58,013 nucleotides of DNA from contig JAPXRI010000014.1 in NCBI GenBank assembly GCA_033813635.1, positions 1 through 58,013 on the forward strand. Reading direction: 5' to 3'. Positions 44,432-52,553 of the stretch are shown here, piece by piece. The translations under genes and the position numbers were made by a program. The notes beneath the pieces are model-generated. The model worked only from the letters and a program-made list of their open reading frames with translations. It had not been told where the DNA came from and ran no database searches. How positions within the stretch are numbered: the first letter of the stretch is position 1; each line of letters opens with the position of its first letter. Source of the DNA: JAPXRI01 sp033813635. GTDB lineage: Bacteria > Bacillota > Clostridia > Oscillospirales > QAMX01.

Positions 44432-45019
44432 ATGGACGAAAGACATACCTTGGACGAACTGATTTCCATACTCGGCGATATGGTTACGGAAGCGTGGGCA
44501 ATGCCGCTCAGCGGGGGCAAGGTCGTAATAGATAAGGACCGCTTCCTCGAGCTGATCAACGAGATTAAGTCCGTACTGCCGGGCGATCTTCAGCAGGCCC
44601 GGGCCATCGTCGAATCCCGGAACGAGCTGGCCGCCGCCGCCCGGCGCGACGCTGACGCGATTATCCGCGCCGCCGAGGACAAGGCCAGGGTGCTTGTAAA
44701 CGACTCCGCGATACTGAACGAGGCCAAGCGCGCCGCGAAGGAGCTTCTGGCCTCCGCCGCGGCCAACGCCAAGCAGCAGGTTGCCGACGCCGAAAACCAG
44801 GCGAGGCAGATCACCTCCAGCGCCGAGGCGCACGCAAACGAGGTAATAAAAAACGCCGAGACCCGCGCAAGAGAGCTGAAAAGCGCCACCTCGAAATTCG
44901 TCGAGGACGCCCTCACCCACTCGGAGGAGGCCCTCTCCACCGCGCTGACCGAGCTGCACCGTGTCAAACAGCAGTTCAAGCAGGTTCCCCCCGCGCCGTC
45001 CCAGCCCCAGAACAGGTAA
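44432..45019 (+). CDS. Coiled-coil protein, ATP-synthase-b/DivIVA-like
   Basis: A 195-residue soluble protein. The N-terminal 50 residues (MDERHTLDELISILGDMVTE) are globular; from about residue 60 to 165 it is a continuous Ala/Glu/Lys/Arg-rich helix with ARRDADAIIRAAEDKARVL-type repeats, as in DivIVA tails or ATP synthase b subunits. The end is Pro/Gln-rich. Such proteins follow coaD in many Clostridia and may link to wall growth or division, but function is unknown. ATG at 44432 has GGAGG at ideal spacing. A terminator follows. Confidence 0.75.
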   Translation: MDERHTLDELISILGDMVTEAWAMPLSGGKVVIDKDRFLELINEIKSVLPGDLQQARAIVESRNELAAAARRDADAIIRAAEDKARVLVNDSAILNEAKRAAKELLASAAANAKQQVADAENQARQITSSAEAHANEVIKNAETRARELKSATSKFVEDALTHSEEALSTALTELHRVKQQFKQVPPAPSQPQNR

Positions 45020-45034
45020 ATAAGGCATATGAAA

Positions 45035-45070
45035 AAGGCCACGGATGTTTTCGTTTCCGTGGCCTTCGAT
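45035..45070 (+). terminator. Rho-independent terminator after the coiled-coil gene
   Basis: An 11-bp perfect stem (45035-45045 with 45055-45065) with a nine-base loop lies between convergent genes. A purine run lies on its 5' side and a T-rich stretch beyond, so it may work in both directions. Confidence 0.8.
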
Positions 45071-45103
45071 TTTATCCCGCGCCGCGCCAGAGGCGCATGC
45101 GGG

Positions 45104-46513
45104 TTAATCGAACCTGAACGCGTAGAGGTCCGCGTCGCGCATCCCGGCCTCCAGAACCACGGGCTTTCCCTTAAACCGCGACGCCTCGCCGTTTTCGAAG
45201 CCCACCTCCCGGTCGGCCCTGTCGCCGAAAAGCTCGCAGGTCTCAAGGCTCTCGTCCCCGCAGCGGAGCGTGAGCTTTAAATACCCCCGCGCCGAGGTTG
45301 AAAAGTTGATAAAGAGCCTGTCCCCGCGATAGACAAACGGCTTTGTGACCAGCGCTTTTTTCCGATAGGGCGCGTGGTAGGACATAAAGCCGTCCAGCCG
45401 CACCGTATAGCGCCTCAGCACGGCCGGAATGCCCATCCAGTGGTTGTCAAAGGCGTACATCGAGATCTCGTTGTCCGCGCCGGGTATGTCGCTTTTCGTC
45501 TCGATCATCCCGGTGGCCGGGTAGCAGCTGCCGTAGACCCAGTTTGCCGGGTGCTCCGGGCCCGGGCGCATAAACGCCTCGTCGCAGCGGTTCCAGCGTT
45601 TTCCGTCCCGGGAGCACATGAAAACGCAGTCCGTCGTGGTCAGGCCGTAGCGCGGGTGGCGCTTCATCCGCTCAAGGCGCTCCTCCCTTCCGCAGAGCTT
45701 TTCGAAGTTGTCGCTCCAGCCCGCTCGCTCGACGTAGCGGGACGGAAACCCGGTAAAAATATGGGGCGCGCGGTAATACTTAGTAATCACGTTGGTGTAG
45801 AGCGGGTAGTCCTCCCCCTCGCCGAAATCCAGCGGCTTGGGCTCGCTCCAACGTATGAAATCCTCAGACTCGAGGACGCGGATGTCCCGTATGCCTTTGT
45901 TGAGCTCGCCGCTTTCCGGGACATTGTGGAAGTCGCGGATAAAGCAGAAATATTTCCCCCGGGTTCCGTCCCACAGCGCCGTGTTCAGCGTGTCGAAGGC
46001 GCCCTTGTCGGTAATCATTCTGTTCGGGGTAAAGTGTATGCCGTCGGGGCTCGTATAGCACCAGAGCCTGCAGCGCGGCGGCTTGTTGTACGCTGCGACG
46101 CCCTTGAACCTCTCTTCGGGCGGGCAGGCCGGGTTGTCGTCCTTGAAGACGAAGAAGTTGTCGTAGCGGTCCGTCGTCTCGTCGAGGATGATGTTGTTTT
46201 TCCTCGAGCCCGCGTATTCGCAGATTCCCAGCTCGGGCTTGGTCCAGGCAAGACCGTCGGCGCTCTCGGCCACACAGACCACTATTTTTTCCGGGTGCAG
46301 CATGTTCCACCCAAGGTAGTACATCCTGTAGATATCCCCGTCGCGCACGATGTTGTGGTAATCGCACCCGTCGCCCTCCCAGGGCGCGTCGTGCACAAGC
46401 ACAATCTCGCGCCTGACCGGCTCGTGCAGCTTAAGCTCCGCGGTGGTTTTCGCGGTGTCGATCAGATAACCGTCCCAGAAAACCTCTCTGCGCGTCCCTA
46501 TATCGATCGCCAT
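45104..46513 (-). CDS. Five-bladed beta-propeller glycosidase-like protein
   Basis: A 469-residue protein of the GH32/GH43/GH62-like beta-propeller fold. Blade sequences include YHNIVRDGDIYRMYYLGWN, CVAESADGLAWTKPELGI and WCYTSPDGIHFTPN, each with the (S/E)xDGxxW pattern of substrate-facing blades; the C-terminal part forms a beta-sandwich. No signal peptide is seen. Proteins of this type are common in glycan-degrading bacteria, and their substrates are mostly unknown; it may not be catalytic. ATG at 46513 follows AAAGGAGAGG. It is convergent with the coiled-coil gene and divergent from the PHP gene. Confidence 0.75.
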   Translation of the reverse strand: MAIDIGTRREVFWDGYLIDTAKTTAELKLHEPVRREIVLVHDAPWEGDGCDYHNIVRDGDIYRMYYLGWNMLHPEKIVVCVAESADGLAWTKPELGICEYAGSRKNNIILDETTDRYDNFFVFKDDNPACPPEERFKGVAAYNKPPRCRLWCYTSPDGIHFTPNRMITDKGAFDTLNTALWDGTRGKYFCFIRDFHNVPESGELNKGIRDIRVLESEDFIRWSEPKPLDFGEGEDYPLYTNVITKYYRAPHIFTGFPSRYVERAGWSDNFEKLCGREERLERMKRHPRYGLTTTDCVFMCSRDGKRWNRCDEAFMRPGPEHPANWVYGSCYPATGMIETKSDIPGADNEISMYAFDNHWMGIPAVLRRYTVRLDGFMSYHAPYRKKALVTKPFVYRGDRLFINFSTSARGYLKLTLRCGDESLETCELFGDRADREVGFENGEASRFKGKPVVLEAGMRDADLYAFRFD

Positions 46514-46620
46514 ATAACCTCTCCTTTTTTATTCCTGATCCCGATTTATTATAACAGCATCCGCCCGGAATGCAAGCCCTGCGTCGGCCGGCGATCTGCC
46601 GCGGGACGCGGGAATAAATA

Positions 46621-46649
46621 TTGACATACCGGATCTAAACATCTATAAT
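46621..46649 (+). promoter_or_regulatory. Consensus sigma-A promoter of the PHP gene
   Basis: Perfect TTGACA, 17 bases, perfect TATAAT, located 72 bases upstream of the PHP start codon. It is one of the strongest promoters in the window, implying high or tightly repressed expression. Confidence 0.85.
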
Positions 46650-46720
46650 CGGATAAAAGCCCCAAAGCTGGCAAAGTCCGTATTTTTATATTCGGATATT
46701 TTTTTGAAAGGTGAATATAT

Positions 46721-47650
46721 ATGATAAGACAGCAGGCGTTCGTTTCGGCGAAAAAAATGCTTAAGGGAGGGCTTCACTGCCATACCACAAGGTCGGACGG
46801 TGCCGGTACGCCGGAGGATGTGATACGCTACCACTACGGCCACGGGTATGACTTCCTGGCTCTGACGGATCACCGGTTCTACAACTTTAAAAGCCACGCC
46901 CCCGACGTCCCCCTCACGGTTATCCCCGGTATGGAGTTCGACAACGAAATCTCCCACGGCAACGGCTTTCGCACCTTCCACACGGTCTGCATCGGCCCGT
47001 CGAAAGAGGACGGCAACGGCTTTGAGCAGGACGAGCGCTTCGAATCGGGAAAGGCAAAAAATCAGGACGAGTTCCAGGCCTATCTTGACGAGTTCCACAA
47101 CAAGAACAACCTCACATTCTACTGCCATCCCCAGTGGAGCAGCACGCCTGCAAGGTATTTCGACAGGCAAAAGGGCCATTTCGCGATGGAGGTATGGAAC
47201 TCAGGCTGCGCGCTGAGCTGCGATATGGACAGGGACGCCGCGTACTGGGACGAGCTGCTGGGCCAGGGAGTTAAAATATACGGCGTGGCGACCGACGACG
47301 GTCACGCGATGCGGCACCACTGCAACGGCTGGGTGATGGTGAACGCCGAAAACGACATAAACTCGATTCTCTCGGCGCTGAAGGAGGGCAAATTCTACGC
47401 CTCCTGCGGCCCGGTGATAAAGGATTTTTATGTGGATAAGGGTGTCGCCGTGGTGGAGTGCGAAAAAGCCGCGAAGGTCAGATTCCATTCGGACCGCCAC
47501 CCGACGCGAATAATCGCCAAGCCCGAGGGGATAACCCGCGCCGAGTACAACCTCGAGAGCAGCTGGGAGGGCGGCTACAAATACGTCCGAGCGGTGGTCT
47601 GCGACTTCGAGGGCAGGCTGGCCTGGACAAACCCGATCTGGCTGGATTGA
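46721..47650 (+). CDS. PHP-domain metal-dependent hydrolase
   Basis: A 309-residue PHP (polymerase and histidinol phosphatase) protein, a likely phosphoesterase. The metal-binding motifs GLHCHTTRSDG, LALTDH, VIPGMEFD, FYCHPQWSS and VATDDGHAM are in the normal order. The C-terminal 70 residues form a small beta-domain (VRFHSDRHPTRIIAKPEG). This kind lacks polymerase or tRNA domains and acts on small phosphorylated or nucleotide substrates; the exact one is unknown. ATG at 46721 follows AAAGGTGA. Confidence 0.88.
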   Translation: MIRQQAFVSAKKMLKGGLHCHTTRSDGAGTPEDVIRYHYGHGYDFLALTDHRFYNFKSHAPDVPLTVIPGMEFDNEISHGNGFRTFHTVCIGPSKEDGNGFEQDERFESGKAKNQDEFQAYLDEFHNKNNLTFYCHPQWSSTPARYFDRQKGHFAMEVWNSGCALSCDMDRDAAYWDELLGQGVKIYGVATDDGHAMRHHCNGWVMVNAENDINSILSALKEGKFYASCGPVIKDFYVDKGVAVVECEKAAKVRFHSDRHPTRIIAKPEGITRAEYNLESSWEGGYKYVRAVVCDFEGRLAWTNPIWLD

Positions 47651-47704
47651 TTCACGCTTTAAAACAGCAAAACAAATGATAAACCACTGATTTAGAGGAA
47701 AAAA

Positions 47705-48612
47705 ATGCAGATTGTTCGGTATGAAGCCCCCTGCAGGAGTACGGAGATTCAGCGTCTGCTTGCCGATGTGTTTGACGAATCGGAGGGCCGGGAGGAAGGT
47801 CAACACCTCGGCGGCAGAGATGCGGCATATCAGTTGGATATTGCCTATGCAGCGGAAGAAAACGGTATCGCTTACGGATCGGTCCACATGACGATACCAA
47901 GGAATTTTCCCGCGATCTGCGCTCTGTCCGGCATGTGTACCCGCCGGGAGGTCCGGGGACAGGGACTGGGCAAAAAGCTTTTCGGATACATTGTCGATGA
48001 AATTCGCTCCAACGGCATCGAGGCCGCTTACCTCGGTACGAGCAACCCCGTTGCGGCGAAGATGTACCACTCCTTCGGATTTTCCTTTTTGCCGGGCTCC
48101 AACGTAATGGCATGGTTCGCCGACGGGGATCAGGTGGATTTTGAACAGAGATATTTTTCAGGGAAATCCGAGCCTGATTTAACGCATCTGAAAATTCAGC
48201 CGGGATCCGTTGCCGACCGTATTCCCATCATTCCGCTATCGCTCCGGCGTGGACCGTTTTATTTAATGGATGTCAACGCCGGAATGCTAAATTGCTCTTT
48301 CATAACCCAGAAATCCTGCATGGGCATTCACGCGAAATACGGAAGACTTCTTCAAAACGGCGGCGATTATTCATGCGTTTACGGACAATCCGGAGCAATG
48401 GTTTTTATCGCCAGCCGTTTGGTTGAAGATACGGGCTGCTGCGTGGACTTCTTCGGCTGCGAAGCGGTCAGAAGGATGGTATCTTTTTCAAAATCGGGGA
48501 TACAGACTATGAAAAAATAAAAATCGTCGAGAAACTGGGATTTAAGCCCCGTGAAAAGCGTCATTTCGTCGGAGACCGATTTATTGTACCGGTTACTTAT
48601 TACCGTTTATAA
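47705..48612 (+). pseudogene. GNAT-family acetyltransferase, frameshifted near the 3' end
   Basis: An N-terminal GNAT domain (CALSGMCTRREVRGQGLGKKLFG has the acetyl-CoA loop; AAYLGTSNPVAAKMYHSFGF) leads a protein of about 302 residues. The frame runs to a stop at 48520. However, from about 48472 a different frame continues with sensible protein (DGIFFKIGDTDYEKIKIVEK, then FVGDRFIVPVTYYRL) up to a stop at 48610-48612. One base appears to be missing near 48470. The stopped product still has the complete acetyltransferase domain and loses about 45 C-terminal residues, so it may keep activity. An assembly error is possible. Substrate is unknown. Confidence 0.75.
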
Positions 48613-48760
48613 TCATTTTTTAGGGTGTATTCCCGACCGCGGCAGCTCAAAAAGCTCTCAGGATCAAACGATTTCCGAAAGACAAGCTTAAAAGCGCCGT
48701 TGAACAGCCGCTTTCCGAAACCGAGTTGATTCAGCCACCGTTTTGTTCACTTTCCCGCGG

Positions 48761-48788
48761 TTGACTTTTACCCAAATCGGGCTATACT
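48761..48788 (+). promoter_or_regulatory. Sigma-A promoter of the phasin-like/UbiB pair
   Basis: TTGACT, 16 bases, TATACT, 52 bases upstream of the phasin-like start codon. The other bases between the acetyltransferase remnant (48612) and here show no gene. Confidence 0.65.
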
Positions 48789-48840
48789 AAGCTTGCGGAC
48801 AATATATCTTTGGCCGAATATTAAAAGGGAGGAAAATCCT

Positions 48841-49116
48841 ATGGACGTCACGCTGAAAAAGCTGCTGCTCGCCGGGATCGGAAGCCTGGCGGCCGGCTAC
48901 GAAAAGGCCGAGGAAATCGTCGACGAACTCGTCAAAAAGGGCGAGCTCGCGGTCAACGACGGCAAGGAGTTAAACGAGGAGCTCAAGAAGAAGATCCGCA
49001 GCAAGGGCGAGGAGGCCGACAAACATCTCAAGGAGGTCATCTCCGGCATGGGGCTCGCGACGAAGGCCGAGCTCGAGGAGCTCAAAAAGCGCGTCGAAGC
49101 GCTTGAAAACCGCTAG
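48841..49116 (+). CDS. Phasin-like small coiled-coil protein
   Basis: A 91-residue, highly charged helical protein (MDVTLKKLLLAGIGSLAAGY, then Glu/Lys heptads up to TKAELEELKKRVEALENR). The composition and C-terminal leucine-zipper-like end fit the phasin/PhaF-PhaI-like family. Genes of this kind lie directly before AarF/UbiB kinases in many Clostridia; here the gap is nine bases and the operon has one promoter. It may be a membrane-surface or lipid-associated partner or regulator of the kinase. No polyhydroxyalkanoate genes are present. Confidence 0.75.
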   Translation: MDVTLKKLLLAGIGSLAAGYEKAEEIVDELVKKGELAVNDGKELNEELKKKIRSKGEEADKHLKEVISGMGLATKAELEELKKRVEALENR

Positions 49117-49125
49117 AAAACCGGC

Positions 49126-50706
49126 ATGAAGAAGAAGCTGAAAGGAAGAAGGCTCCGCGAAATTACCGCGGTCTTCATCCGCCACGGCGTCGCCAAGGGG
49201 GTAAAGGGCTCGATCGCGCCTGCGAACATCCGGGCGGCGTTCGAGGAGCTGGGGCCGACCTTCGTAAAAATCGGCCAGCTGCTGTCCACCCGGCCGGACC
49301 TTATGCCCCCGGAGTACATCGAGGAGTTTAAAAAGCTGCAGGACGACGTGAGGCCCGAAAAGCCTGAGGACATCAAAGCCGTTGTCGAGGAAAGCCTTAA
49401 AAGCCCTATCGAACGGCTTTTTTCCTCATTTGAAGAAAAAGCGGCTGCCAGCGCCTCGGTGGCGGAGGTCCACAGGGCTGTTCTGCCCGGCGGCGAGGAC
49501 GTCGTCGTCAAGGTGCGCAGGCCCGGCGTCAGGGATACGATCCTGGAGGACATCGGCATCCTGCGCTTTCTGTTCCGGTCGAAGCGGCTTTCGTCTCTAT
49601 TCAGCTTCGTCAACGTCCGCGGCATACTTGACGAGCTGGAAAGAAACGCCCGGCTCGAGCTGGACTTCTCAAACGAGGCCGCAAACATAAAAAAATTCCG
49701 CGAAAACAACGCGGATGTGAAATGCGTAACCGCGCCCCGCGTGTTCGACGACTACACCACCGAGCAGACCATCGTGATGGAGTATATCGACGGCATCAAG
49801 ATAAACGACGCCGCGGCGCTGGACGCGGAGGGCTTCGACCGGGACGACATCGGCCGCAAGCTCGCCAACAACTATGTAAAGCAGATTTTCGGCGACGGCT
49901 TTTTCCACGCCGACCCGCACCCCGGCAACCTGATGGTGTCGGGGAATAAAATCGTCTATCTCGATTTCGGGCTGATGGGAACCCTCGACCCCGTCACGCT
50001 TAAAAAGCTGAACGGCGTGATCTCGGGCTGCGCCTCGGGCGACGCGGACGAGCTGACCCGCTCCGTCTTAAGCCTAGTCACGCCCAGCGGCCCGGTGGAC
50101 AGGGCCAAGCTTTACAGCGACATCGCCGCGATCTACGGCAGGTATGCGTCCGCGCGGTTCGAGGACATTGAGATCTCCGAGCTGGTCAACGCGATTTTCG
50201 GAGCCTGCGCCCGGAACAACATCGTAATCCCCCGGGAGCTGACGATGCTCGGCAAGGGGCTGATCGGCATTGAGAGCGTGCTCGCCGAGCTCTCGCCCGG
50301 GATAAACACGATGAGCATCGTGGTGGGCTACGCTGCGAGGCGCTTCGCGAGCCCCGAGGAGCTCCGCGGCAGGGCGGCCGAGTTCCTCAAGGACGCGTAC
50401 CGCTTCCCTGCCCTCGTGCTTGAAAACTCAAAAAAGCTCTCCCGGCTGCTGGACGCCGCCGAGGCCGGAAGGCTGACGGTCAATATCGATAACCCCAAGC
50501 AGGAAAAGCTGACCGAGACGGTGAACCGCATGGTCAACCGCATCGTGTTCGGCCTGGTTATCGCGGCGCTGATCATCGGCTCGTCGGTGATCCTGAGCTC
50601 CGGCGCAACTCCCGCGGTAACCGCGCTGGGCGTCGCCGGCTATATCGGCGCTGCCCTGCTCGGCTTCTGGCTGCTGATTTCGATAATACGGTCGAACAGG
50701 CTGTAG
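49126..50706 (+). CDS. AarF/UbiB/ABC1 family atypical kinase
   Basis: A 526-residue atypical protein-kinase-like ATPase. The KxGQ signature (GPTFVKIGQLLSTRPDLMP), the Ala-rich loop (AAASASVAEVHRA), FGDGFFHADPHPGNLMV with the catalytic Asp/His, and YLDFGLMGTL are all present. Two C-terminal membrane helices (about 475-495 and 500-520) anchor it. In proteobacteria UbiB supports ubiquinone synthesis and lipid handling; in Clostridia, which lack ubiquinone, the role is unknown. Its fixed partner is the phasin-like protein just upstream. Confidence 0.93.
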   Translation: MKKKLKGRRLREITAVFIRHGVAKGVKGSIAPANIRAAFEELGPTFVKIGQLLSTRPDLMPPEYIEEFKKLQDDVRPEKPEDIKAVVEESLKSPIERLFSSFEEKAAASASVAEVHRAVLPGGEDVVVKVRRPGVRDTILEDIGILRFLFRSKRLSSLFSFVNVRGILDELERNARLELDFSNEAANIKKFRENNADVKCVTAPRVFDDYTTEQTIVMEYIDGIKINDAAALDAEGFDRDDIGRKLANNYVKQIFGDGFFHADPHPGNLMVSGNKIVYLDFGLMGTLDPVTLKKLNGVISGCASGDADELTRSVLSLVTPSGPVDRAKLYSDIAAIYGRYASARFEDIEISELVNAIFGACARNNIVIPRELTMLGKGLIGIESVLAELSPGINTMSIVVGYAARRFASPEELRGRAAEFLKDAYRFPALVLENSKKLSRLLDAAEAGRLTVNIDNPKQEKLTETVNRMVNRIVFGLVIAALIIGSSVILSSGATPAVTALGVAGYIGAALLGFWLLISIIRSNRL

Positions 50707-50990
50707 AACATAAAAGAAACGCAAAAACACATAGGGGGAAGGAGATGTTGAATTTTACCGGTACGGCATTGCCGGATAAGACCGGACGCAACAGCTCTGT
50801 CCCCTCGGCTTTTTTATGATTGCTTTAGGATTTTCAGCTTTTTACTCATAGCGTCACCCCCCCTCCTATATCAACCGTAAAACCGATTTTGAAAACTCTT
50901 AATGTTAATTAAATACTCCGATTTATTGTTTCCCGAGCCATTTTGGTATATAATGGTGAAAAATATATTGCTACTCGGGGAGGTAACATT
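50707..50990. other. Intergenic stretch between ubiB-like gene and AT-rich orphan
   Basis: A 284-base stretch marks the change from GC-rich to AT-rich DNA. On the minus strand, 50849-50814 encodes only MSKKLKILKQS after an AGGAGGGGGGGTGA stretch; this 11-codon frame is the sole hint of a gene. The plus strand carries the promoter of the next gene at 50926-50954 (TTGTTT, 17 bases, TATAAT). Confidence 0.4.
50926..50954 (+). promoter_or_regulatory. Promoter of the AT-rich orphan gene
   Basis: TTGTTT, 17 bases, perfect TATAAT, 36 bases upstream of the ATG. GGGGAGG lies between. Confidence 0.6.
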
Positions 50991-51713
50991 ATGAGTTGGC
51001 GGAATAAGCTTTCAAAGCGTTTTTCAGAGCTGTGGAGCAATAATTTTTCGCGTTTTCTCGGGATCACCATTGTTTTATTGTTGGTTCTCGGGCCTTTGTT
51101 GACCTTCGCGTTTTTCCTAATCAGCGGTCCCTTTAAGATATCAGAAATTGATAAATCCGATTGGTTAACGTTCTGGGGCGGATACTTGGGTTTTGTCGGC
51201 ACGGTAATTCTCGGTCTGGTATCATACAAGCAAAACGATACACTTAATAAGGTAAACATGAAAATCATGGAGCAGGACCTGATAAAGGATGTATATCCCT
51301 TTATTGACTGGAATAGCTTTAATATCGAAGGAAATATAATTCATTTAATATTTAATGGAAACAATCAATTTATAAAGTCAATTAGGTTTATAAAGTTTGA
51401 TATTACATATGGGTGCCAAATAGTACACGCTGATTGCTTTTTGAATTCTGAATTTCCTCTCACAATGCGAGACTCAAAAGAATTAGAAATCGATTCTCCA
51501 TATAGTTTAGATTATCCAATTAAAGACCCCACTTTATTCAAGGCTGGTGATGCAATCACACTTGATGTCCATTATATACTAAACAGTTCATTTGGAATCA
51601 CTTCAGAAATACAAGGTAATGTTATCTTTTGGAAAGAAAGACCTGAATCTAACATATCAAAATCATGTGAAGCATTCCTAAGAATTATCAGCATTGGTTC
51701 TACCGCAAAATAA
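50991..51713 (+). CDS. AT-rich orphan membrane protein of unknown function
   Basis: A 240-residue protein that I do not recognise. Two hydrophobic segments lie at about 23-45 (FLGITIVLLLVLGPLLTFAFFL) and about 57-75 (WLTFWGGYLGFVGTVILGLV), joined by a short loop, followed by a roughly 160-residue beta-rich domain. This two-helix plus globular tail layout is seen in several phage-defence and toxin-like effectors, but nothing decisive is visible. The gene is far richer in A/T than its neighbours and lies between degraded genes, so horizontal gain is likely. ATG at 50991 follows a strong GGGGAGG; a coding frame 16 codons longer is less likely. Confidence 0.75.
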   Translation: MSWRNKLSKRFSELWSNNFSRFLGITIVLLLVLGPLLTFAFFLISGPFKISEIDKSDWLTFWGGYLGFVGTVILGLVSYKQNDTLNKVNMKIMEQDLIKDVYPFIDWNSFNIEGNIIHLIFNGNNQFIKSIRFIKFDITYGCQIVHADCFLNSEFPLTMRDSKELEIDSPYSLDYPIKDPTLFKAGDAITLDVHYILNSSFGITSEIQGNVIFWKERPESNISKSCEAFLRIISIGSTAK

Positions 51714-51734
51714 AAATCTATGGAGGACAAAAAA

Positions 51735-52092
51735 ATGAAAAACGTACTTATTATTTCCGCGAGCCTTCGGGGGGACAGCAATTCCGAGCTGCTCGCCGGG
51801 GAATTTGAGCGCGGAGCGAGGGACGCCGGGAACCGCGTCGAAAAGCCTTAAGGGCAAAACCATCGGCTTTTGCCGGGGCTGCGTGGCCTGCCAGAAAACC
51901 CGGCGCTGCGTGATTCCGGACGACGCAATCGAAATCGCCGAGAAGGTGAAAAACGCGGACGTCCCTTTGTTCGCGACGCCGATATACTACTACGGGATGT
52001 ACGGCACCTGGGCCCCGTCCGCGCCCACCGTGGTCAAAAATGCGCTGCTGGCGATGTACTCGGAGCTTTTAAAGGTCGCGAAAGCGAAATAG
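51735..52092 (+). pseudogene. NAD(P)H-dependent FMN reductase (flavodoxin-like), broken
   Basis: The frame opens at ATG 51735 with the flavodoxin-fold start MKNVLIISASLRGDSNSELL and stops at TAA 51849-51851. Another frame then continues the family sequence: LKGKTIGFCRGCVACQKTRR, CVIPDDAIEIAEKVKNADV, LFATPIYYYGMYG. The iron-sulfur-flavoprotein-like Cys pattern CRGCVACQKTRRC is intact. After IYYYGM the sequence jumps to a short tail (TWAPSAPTVVKNALLAM), so about half of the C-terminal domain is also missing. It therefore has one frameshift near 51845 and a deletion near 52000, and is a decayed gene. It is followed by a terminator. Confidence 0.8.
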
Positions 52093-52143
52093 GCGGACTT
52101 TCCGCGTTGGCGGCTCCCCCGCCCCGCGCTGTATCGCCGAATT

Positions 52144-52189
52144 AAACAAGGGACGGAGGCTGTTTTCAAGCTCCTTCGTCCCTTGTTTT
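52144..52189 (+). terminator. Rho-independent terminator after the flavoprotein remnant
   Basis: A 16-bp stem (52144-52159 with 52173-52188, one G-U pair) and TTTT on the 3' side. It ends plus-strand transcription ahead of the convergent minus-strand genes. Confidence 0.8.
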
Positions 52190-52217
52190 GCGTATTTTAG
52201 ATTTTCGCGCCCGTCTC

Positions 52218-52412
52218 CTATGGTTTAAAATGCTTTGCAAACAGGTTTTCCACGGAATCCCGGTCCACGCCGTCCGCGTAGTAGATAAAATCGCCGTATC
52301 TTATCCACTCCGGATGCTTCTGGGGTTCCTGATACAAGAAGGACACCGTGCTTTTCAGCGTCAACACAAGGGAATTCGTCTCCGCGCTGTAATCGGCGCG
52401 GGTCAAAGGCAT
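52218..52412 (-). CDS. Hypothetical short protein, possibly a gene remnant
   Basis: A 64-residue frame starting MPLTRADYSAETNSLVL and ending ENLFAKHFKP, with a GGGGAGGG site nine bases before the ATG. The sequence looks protein-like (YGDFIYYADGVDRD) but I recognise no family. It lies just downstream of the terminator that ends the glycyl radical operon and shows no promoter, so it may be the end of a lost gene. Confidence 0.35.
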   Translation of the reverse strand: MPLTRADYSAETNSLVLTLKSTVSFLYQEPQKHPEWIRYGDFIYYADGVDRDSVENLFAKHFKP

Positions 52413-52464
52413 CGTCTGACCGCCCTCCCCGGGTGAGGAGCCGGGGGCTGACGTATCTATCAAA

Positions 52465-52511
52465 TAAAAAACGCGGACGGAAAGAGAGTTTGGAGGCTCT
52501 TTCCGTTCGCG
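52465..52511 (-). terminator. Terminator of the glycyl radical enzyme operon
   Basis: A 15-bp stem (52472-52486 with 52497-52511, one G-U pair), followed on the minus strand by six T (52471-52466). It lies 43 bases after the aldo/keto reductase stop. Confidence 0.88.
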
Positions 52512-52553
52512 CATGTTTGCATTATTGACTTTGCAGCGAATCGACAAACCCGC

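Noticed and set aside
50744..50818. A 24-codon plus-strand frame starting ATGTTGAATTTTACC
   Set aside because: The GGAAGGAG directly abuts the ATG with no spacer, and the peptide has no recognisable character.
51805..52092. A separate small gene starting at 51805
   Set aside because: Its sequence is the continuation of the flavoprotein begun at 51735 in another frame; there is no ribosome binding site.
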